Assembly: GCF_028640845.1 (NCBI RefSeq)
Contig: NC_080539.1
Span: 179,317,459 to 179,381,458, forward strand
Source: Ahaetulla prasina
Lineage: Eukaryota > Chordata > Lepidosauria > Squamata > Colubridae
Reading direction: 5' to 3'
Length of the DNA: 64,000 nucleotides
The notes under the pieces were generated by a model. It ran no database searches, was not told the DNA's origin, and saw nothing but the letters and a program-made list of their open reading frames with translations. Positions 57,536-64,000 of the stretch are shown here, piece by piece; position 1 is the first letter of the stretch, and each line of letters opens with the position of its first letter. A program made the translations under genes and the position numbers.

Positions 57536-60084
57536 TTACAGTAATGAAATTGTGAATTCCAACTATTCAGTCAATGCTCTTTTCTAGGCTAGCTAAACTA
57601 TCTCCTGTCTGTTCTGTTTTTCCATTTCTCTTCCCAACCTCATGTGCCCAACAGTAACTCAGCCATCCCTCTTGCTCGTTTCTGCCTTCAATAAAGCTTT
57701 TATTTTTTTCTTAATTTATGCAAATATCGATAATTACTTTATGTACAGAGGTGATTCTATTTTAATCCCAGATAGTGCTGACTGCTGTCATTATTAATAA
57801 TAGATACCTGCATAAAGAGGACCTGTGCCATTCTTTACCCTGAAGTTATTATAATTAGGTTTTACCACTTTGATTTTCATTGAAAGGTCCACTGAAGATA
57901 AACTAGGCTACTTTTAAAATAAAATAATGTCTTGAGTTTCAACACAACTACAGCTGGTTATCAACTTCAAAGAGAGAAAATAAAATGATGAAAGAGAGAA
58001 AAGGCAAAATCTAAAATTCCAGTTCATCACCACTTATTAGAACAGCTAAATGAGTAGGCTTCAGAGTTCTCTACAACTCCTCCAATGGAAGGTAAGATGA
58101 AATAGGCAATCAAGAAAAAGGATAAAATGAAATTTCGGAATAAATAACTTGGACACTAATGGATGTTGCAGACATTATCACTATTGTTATGGGACAAAGA
58201 AACAATCATATATGTAATCTATAAATTGGTCAGTTCAAATGTTTCTTTTTTTTAAAAAAAAATGCATTTTTAAAAAAAGTATTGAGTCTACAGCATTTAC
58301 ATTCAGCTTAGTTTCACATATCTGGGCTCACTAGCCTGAAAATTCCATAATGGAAATCCATTCAGCTTAACCAGCATCAAAGATAAACACTTTCCTCCAC
58401 TAGCTTCATGCAATTGCTCCAAAAGAAGAGAATTTATGTAGGTCAGGGTTGATATGAGATGGTGCTACCTGAGCTTGCTTGTATGCTTGCAAGTCTTTCA
58501 TTACCCAACTAGGCAACATCACCTAGTGAGCATAGATTTGTTCCTTGTTTGTATATCTAGTAGCTTGCCTTGTATCTACACTGCATGTACGTTGAATCTG
58601 CCTGGAAACATTCCTTGACCCAGTGGTCCCAGATTAAAATAGAAGTCCAATATTTCTATTAAATCATTTTATATTATTATTAGATTCAATCCAATAAAAT
58701 GGAATAATAATTAACTATAATAGTCCAAGGTTATTTAAGTCTGACCCAAACATCCCTTAAGTCTAGGAGATAATATAACTCTCATATATGTTCAATCTAT
58801 TTTATACAGCACCTTATATCTTGATAGTTGACATTTTACTAGATATTGAAAAGATAGAAATTGAGCAATATACCAACTTTTCAATTACTTTGCTGTGTAA
58901 TCATAGTACTTAGGGTGGCATCTAGTCATGAGCTAATTAGGACTTATGGGACAGGTAATCAGCATTTTTTGTAGGTTAAACTGAATTATGTACAGAAACA
59001 TAGGTTCCTCATGTTAATTACATGGTACAGTGAACATGTAAGGGATTTGAAAAGGAATTCTCAGTGGTTTGTGCTTTTACACACAATTTAATTATGCATA
59101 CATTAATCATGATCCTGCATTAATGACAAACTCAGGTGCTGAATTACCATGATGAAATAAGTAGCTAAAATTGGTCTCTTGAGAAGCAAGCAGATATTGG
59201 CATTCTCAGGGGAACTTTGAGATTTAAAGAATTGGGGAGGATGGGAGTATAGAGGAAAAGAACAGAGGTTAGTGACAATTAAGCAAATTCAGTGGCTGCA
59301 GAATGCTAGGTCCTTGTTACCAGTATGAATGGAAAAACTGAAAAATGAGGTGTAGTGAGAATATTAAAAAAAAGTGTGACAATCTAGTAACTAAATATTT
59401 TCTCATATGTTCTATCAAGATATTTTTCAATAAATATTACTAATTCATTTTCTATAATAAAACAATTTAACAGGAGGAGCAATGACTGATTTGAGATTTT
59501 CCTACTATTATGACAAAATTTTAAATCTGACTTTAGACCAAATGCTCTGTGTAAAGGATTCAGTGTGTATGATCTTCTCATATTATGAATTATCAAGATA
59601 TAAAAACTTATGGATTTTGGGACTGAGAATGGGGTCTAAGTTTGCAATACTGAATTCTGAAATGTGCTCTTTGCCAATATATGGACCACTATTAGTGTTA
59701 GTTTGGATACAGGAGAAGAAATATCTACTTTATGATATAACTTTCTGGGTCTTCTTTCTTTATTTCACTTTAATATCCAAGCACGTTGTGAGTATAAATA
59801 TATCACATTTTGTATTGGCTAGTTTGATTGTTAAAAATAAAAGTAAAATAAAATTGTTGGATTCTTAGTTCTTTAAGCTTGGTGGTTCTCTTGAAGATGT
59901 TTCATTACCAGATTAAATAACATTATCATTGCAGGGTTTGCTGACTTTTTTATATATAGCAGCTTGCCCTGTCAGGATTTTTTTTGTTTTGTTTTCTGGA
60001 GAGGGGAAGGCTGGTTCTTGTTTAGGATGATTTTTCTGATGCTGTTTCTGCTTATCTGACTGTTGAATGGGGTATGGCCTAGGT
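57536..60084. other. Mostly unique sequence with two small repeat scraps
   Basis: Scraps near 58460-58570 and 59885-60000 share the words TTTCATTACC..CTA..TAACAT and TAGCAGCTTGCC, so they come from one family. The frame at 59482-59868 is AT-rich with no domain. Nothing else recognised. Confidence 0.4.
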
Positions 60085-60636
60085 CAGTAATGACTAACCT
60101 TTTTGTCATTGTGTGCCAAAAGTGTGTGCTTACCCATAATGCAATGCACGCCTGACCCCCCCAACCCCCTGAGCATGTGTGCGTGACCACCCGTGCTCCC
60201 CCACCCCCATGCATATATGCACGAGTTCCTCCGCCCCCCCGTGCATACGGACATGACCCCTGTGCTCCCCCCTACCCCTGCACATGCATGCATGACCTCC
60301 TCACCCATGCATGCACTCATGAACCCCCCGTGTGACCCCCCCACATGAGTGCATGACCTCCCGCCCCCTGCGCATGCACACGTAACCCCATGTGCTCCCC
60401 CGGCCCTCGTGCATGCACACATGACCCCCATGCTCCCCCCTTCCCCCACACATACACACATGCCCCCACACCCCCATGAATCATGTGCATCTCCTGCATG
60501 CGCCCCGCACATGCATGGCAGAGACCCAAAAATCAACTGGCCAGTGGGAGGCACGCGTGGTTGAGCTGAGCTGGGGTGATTGAGAGAGGGCTCTGCATGC
60601 CACCTGTGGCCGCATGCCATAGGTTCACCATCATGG
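60085..60636. mobile_element. hAT-type MITE with an internal minisatellite and perfect 8-bp duplication
   Basis: Left end CAGTAATGACTAACCTTTTT followed by TGTGTGCCAAAAGTG. Right end GCCATAGGTTCACCATCATGG. The flanks GCCTAGGT (60077-60084 and 60637-60644) are identical. The interior is a diverged array of C-rich units such as GCATGCACACATGACCCCC (60130-60500), with spacing around 30-35 bp. Gly- or Pro-rich frames here are by-products. Confidence 0.9.
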
Positions 60637-60644
60637 GCCTAGGT

Positions 60645-62475
60645 GCTTTATTTCCTTCCTAGGTGCTTGACTTTATTTTTCGAAGGGATGCTCCCCTAAT
60701 TCTATTGGGAGAAAACAAATTACCAGAAATTGGTAAAATATATTTTTGCTCATATGAATTGGACCAAATGCTAATCACAAAATAAATTTCTGTTCAACAG
60801 ACAGCAACCAAATGCTTTGGACACTAGAACATTGATAAATGGGCAGATCTGCGTTTTCTAGTTAACCCTTCACAGCATAGATCAACATAATTCTCAAAAC
60901 ATAGAAAAGGACAACATCCTTCTACTCCTACTCCCTGCCCATTGCAAATTCACCCTGCATCCATGTTTTCCAACCAGAGTCTTCTATGTTTCACAGATTG
61001 AAGAATCTGTCACACTTTGTTCCAGTCTGAAGGCAGCCCCAGTTCTGATTGTCTGCAGTGCCTGGCATCTCCTTTCCTCCAGGGGCTGATCATAGCCCTG
61101 GGCATTAATTTGCTCCTGGGCTGCTGGGCTTATAGATACAAAAACTTGTGGTTGATCCAACAATGCCTAAAGACGTATCTCACCCCAGGTATTCAATCCC
61201 CATTCAAGCCATGACATGTTGCAGTGAGTATTGTTTCAGTGTCTGCTTAGCATGCTCCCTTTGATTTTCAACTCCTGTCTCCTAGCGCTGCAAACCTTGC
61301 TTCTCTTCCCTTAAAAATACCTTTAAATTATAATATAGGAAGACTGCTTCCTTGTTTTTGTGAAGCTGAACTTTCACTCCTTCTTTGTTTATCTACAATT
61401 TTGTTAGGAATGGAAAGAATGCAAGAACAACCTGTTTCTATTGCTTTATTTTACCTCACAGTGGTATGGAAGGGGAAGGGGAAGGAAAGGAATGAGGGAG
61501 GACTTGTGTTAAAGGAGATAATGTGAGGAAAGAGAAGTTTCTCACAAACATGCAAGAAAACAAAAAAAAGCCCAGAGAAACTATAACAAGGAAGGATCTT
61601 ATTCTTTAACAAGGAAGAATCTAGGCGAAGAAGGAACAATCCCTAAGGAGAATACTGGCACAGATAGATCAGTCTGATGAGGAAGCATCCAGGCAGGTTT
61701 GTCTTCCTTGGGTGGATGGAAAGGGCACAAAGCAGAAGAATGACCAAACAGATTTTAAAACAATCATTTTCAGATCTGAGCACCAGTCTAGTCTTGTTGC
61801 CAACTCATTTCAATGTCCACTGGAATATCTAAAGTTGGTTTTACAAAGACAACTCTGACCAGCAGCTTAGCCTGCAGTGTGGAAGTGTCCTTTGCAATGG
61901 ACCAAAAGCAAGAGCAGGGAATCAGGGAACAGGTATCACATGGCTAGATTTACATTACGATTGTATTTTTCATGTGAGAAAAACTTGTCTGTGAGAGTTG
62001 AAGCTGGCAAGCCTGGAAATAATGTGGGACCAGAGATGGTCCTGGGAACTTTAGTCTGCCTTCTCTAGAAGTGGGGTCAGAGAAACCTCAAGAGTTCATG
62101 GCCAGCATGACAGCCACGAGCCTCTCTTGGTTATCCAAGGCCTGAGTGGTCAAGGCTTCCCAGATGGTGACATTTGGGGTGATTAATTTCTCTTTGTCCT
62201 GCTGTCTGTTAAAGAGGCAGTGGTTCTCCCACTCCTCAAGAGCTATCACTAAACCCTAGAGTACTAGAAACTTTGGTCCAGTTTCCAACTTTCTCTTCCT
62301 GGAGAAAGTTTGGTAGAAGATGGTTGTGCAGATGCTCCAGAGAACCCTGGAGGAAATGGATTACTTGGATCCTTTTTAATCAGATTCAAACGAGGGCATG
62401 GGACCAAAACAATATATTTAAGCTTGGGTATGACCTCTGATAGGAGTGATCCTGGTTTTTCTTGATCACTTAGTG
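60645..62475. other. Unique sequence
   Basis: No gene or named repeat recognised. Composition is less AT-rich than most of the window between 61800 and 62450. Confidence 0.4.
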
Positions 62476-62603
62476 CAGGAGTGTCCAAACTCAGCAACTT
62501 TAAGACTTGTGGACTTCAACTGCCAGAATTAAAATCCATAAGTCTAAAAAAACTGGGAGTTAAAATCCACAAGTCTAAAAGTTGCCGAGTTTGGACACCC
62601 CTA
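62476..62603. mobile_element. Short hairpin hAT-type MITE
   Basis: Termini CAGGAGTGTCCAAACTC and GAGTTTGGACACCCCTA. Flanks ACTTAGTG (62468-62475) and ATTTAGTG (62604-62611) match at 7 of 8 bases. Internal arms carry AACTTTAAGACTTGTGGA and its complement. Same family as 9373-9469. Confidence 0.87.
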
Positions 62604-62744
62604 ATTTAGTGGTTTTCAATACCGTTACTTATGATATCCTTCTGAATCCAGAAGGCTAGCATAAGTAATGATATTGAAAGAATGGATGGTACTATATTAT
62701 GCTCAGGGATTCCCCCCCCCTTTCTCTAGGATAAGTTCCTGTCA
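62604..62744. other. Unique sequence with small inverted repeats
   Basis: Nothing recognised beyond a C run at 62710-62719. Confidence 0.35.
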
Positions 62745-63049
62745 GCCTTGACAGTGGAAAAGAGTTTCAGCTCCTGGGCCCCTGCTTTGTGGGGTACTGC
62801 AGGTCTCAGTTCTCTCTTCTCTTGGAGTTTAACATCTACATGAAACCACTGGGTATAGTTATTCAACGGCATGGCGTAAGTATGCAGATGATACCCAGCT
62901 CTACAGCTCCATTCCTATCTGCCCAGGCAATGCTGTGGACATTCTCTCTTGGAGATTGTGGGGGTTTGGATGGGAAAGAACAAGCTTTAGTTCAACCCTA
63001 ACATATCTGAGTGACTTCAGGTATTACAACTTGAAGGACCCATGGTAGA

Positions 63050-63245
63050 ATGCAGTATTGCAGGCTAACTCTTTCCACAGCCAGGAGTTTAATCAAGGTT
63101 GACTCCACCTTCTGTTCTTCTGAGGTTGATAAAATGAGGACCCAGATTGTTGGGGGCAATATGCTAACTCTGTAAAGCACTTAGAGAGGGCTGTAAAGCA
63201 TTATGGAGTGGTATATAAGTCTAAGTGCTATTGCTATTGCTACAG
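63050..63245 (+). repeat. tRNA-derived SINE, MIR-like 3' part
   Basis: AGAATGCAGTATTGCAGGCTA head, AGGTTGACTCCACCTTCTG core, AAAATGAGGACCCAGATTGT, CACTTAGAGAGGGCTGTAAAGC and the tail TATATAAGTCTAAGTGCTATTGC. Inserted in the old L2. Confidence 0.8.
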
Positions 63246-63465
63246 CTTCCTGATTCCAGGAATTTTCCATCTTTAATTCTGAATACAGTGATCTTTCCCC
63301 AAACAGAACCAGCACGTGCAGTCCAGGGAGGGGGGGAATTCATGACTCCTATTTGAAGAAAAGTTGGCAGCTATGACCAGAGGGATCTTTACATAGCTTT
63401 TTGTTCTTCACTTGTACCTGTTCCTAGAACATGAGGCCCCACTTGCAGTCACCTATGCTCTTGTA

Positions 63466-63589
63466 CATAGGTGTCAAACTCAATCGCGTCATGTGATGTA
63501 TCATGACATTTTTTGCCTTTGCGGAGCTGGGGTGGGCGTGGCCTGCACATGATGCATCTGGCCCATGGGCCGCCAGTTTGACACTCCTG
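63466..63589. mobile_element. hAT-type MITE in the old L2
   Basis: Inner ends AGGTGTCAAACTC and CAGTTTGACACTCCTG. Flanks CTCTTGTA (63458-63465) and CTCTAGTC (63590-63597) match at 6 of 8 bases. The body has GGGTGGGCGTGGCC and GGCCCATGGGCCGCC words. Confidence 0.8.
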
Positions 63590-63811
63590 CTCTAGTCACT
63601 TCCTGAATGGGCTACTACAATGGCCTCTGTACTTCAGACCTGCTGCCCTTGAAGACCACCTGGTACAGAAAGTAACAGCACAAGCTGTTATGTTTGGTGC
63701 ACATCTTTGCTTCATGAGCTCCATAGGTTGCCAGAGTGCTTCTGGGTTCAACTCAAGGGGGTGGTTGTGACCTATAAAGTGATTTACTCGAGCTTCTATC
63801 TATTAAAAGAT

Positions 63812-64000
63812 AAAGGTTTCCCTCGCACATATGTGCTAGTCGTTGCCGACTCTAGGGGGCGGTGCTCATCTCCATTTCAAAGCCGAAGAGCCAGCGCTGT
63901 CCGAAGACGTTTCCATGGTCATGTGGCCGGCATGACTCAACACCAAAGGCGCACGGAACGCTGTTACCTTCCCACCAAAGGTGGTCCCTATTTTTTCTAC
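63812..64000 (-). repeat. Sauria-type SINE, minus strand, cut by the window end
   Basis: Reads TATGTGCTAGTCGTTGCCGA, GGGGGCGGTGCTCATCTCCA, TCATGTGGCCGGCATGACTC and ACCAAAGGTGGTCCCTATTT. The tRNA-like head lies beyond position 64000. It is less diverged than the copy at 27690. Confidence 0.87.

Larger units (their letters stand above)
62745..63811 (+). mobile_element. Old L2, plus strand, split by a SINE and a hAT MITE
   Basis: Encodes, with many defects, WGTAGLSSLLEFNIYMKPLG-like text and a YADDTQLY site (62876-62905). It continues TPIFEEKLAA-like codons near 63340, VTYALVTS around the MITE, and RLPECFWVQLKGVVVTYKV near 63725. The SINE at 63050-63245 and the MITE at 63466-63589 interrupt it, and the Sauria SINE lies at its end. 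Confidence 0.72.

Noticed and set aside
60084..60620. 178-codon Gly/His-rich frame
   Set aside because: Lies entirely within the minisatellite of a hAT MITE.

Overview
The window looks like vertebrate nuclear DNA from a squamate reptile, probably a snake. It is AT-rich and has almost no coding sequence. It is filled with non-LTR retrotransposons (L2, CR1-like, L1 and BovB/RTE types), tRNA-derived SINEs (including copies that look like the Sauria SINE with a BovB-type tail), hAT-type MITEs with 8-bp target duplications, one solo LTR, and LINE tails carrying (AATAG)n. The last has been reported as a snake trait. The species call is inference from repeat families, not from a gene match.

Only one convincing host coding exon was found: 15603-15815 on the minus strand. 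It is 213 bp, has canonical splice sites, is phase 1-1, and encodes about 71 residues of a G8 domain. The best fit is fibrocystin (PKHD1) or its paralogue PKHD1L1, with the CEMIP/CEMIP2 family as an alternative. Most of the window is therefore probably intron of this large minus-strand gene.

Layout. 0-5 kb: tRNA-SINE, microsatellite and two L2 fragments meeting head to head. 5-15 kb: a SINE, nested hAT MITEs, CR1-type fragments. 15-17.6 kb: the G8 exon and plain intron. 17.6-19.2 kb: a GC-rich composite repeat. 19.2-22.8 kb: mostly unique sequence. 22.8-25.5 kb: an L2 3' end, an almost perfect palindrome of L2 tails, and an internally deleted L1-like element. 26.8-31.1 kb: LINE tail with (AATAG)n, Sauria SINE, decayed L1. 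31.45-36.3 kb: a near-full-length L2 (copy A, minus) inside older sequence that includes a BovB fragment. 36.3-42 kb: a second (AATAG)n-tailed LINE, a compound microsatellite plus SINE, two old L2 copies tail to tail, and a MITE built from many copies of its terminal motif. 42-47.1 kb: mostly unique, with a hAT MITE and a Sauria SINE. 47.2-51.8 kb: a second near-full-length L2 (copy B, minus). 52-64 kb: unique sequence, a CR1 split by a solo LTR, several hAT MITEs, and an old L2 split by a SINE and a MITE.

No new enzymatic system was found. The most interesting material is in the two full-length L2 copies: they share a protein-coding body, have apparently unrelated 5' UTRs that part company at a shared ATG, keep YY1-like and NRF1-like sites at the 5' edge, and in copy B carry two 208-bp promoter-like monomers. 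Clear nested insertions also allow relative dating of several families. All family names come from reading the sequence by eye; no database search was run.
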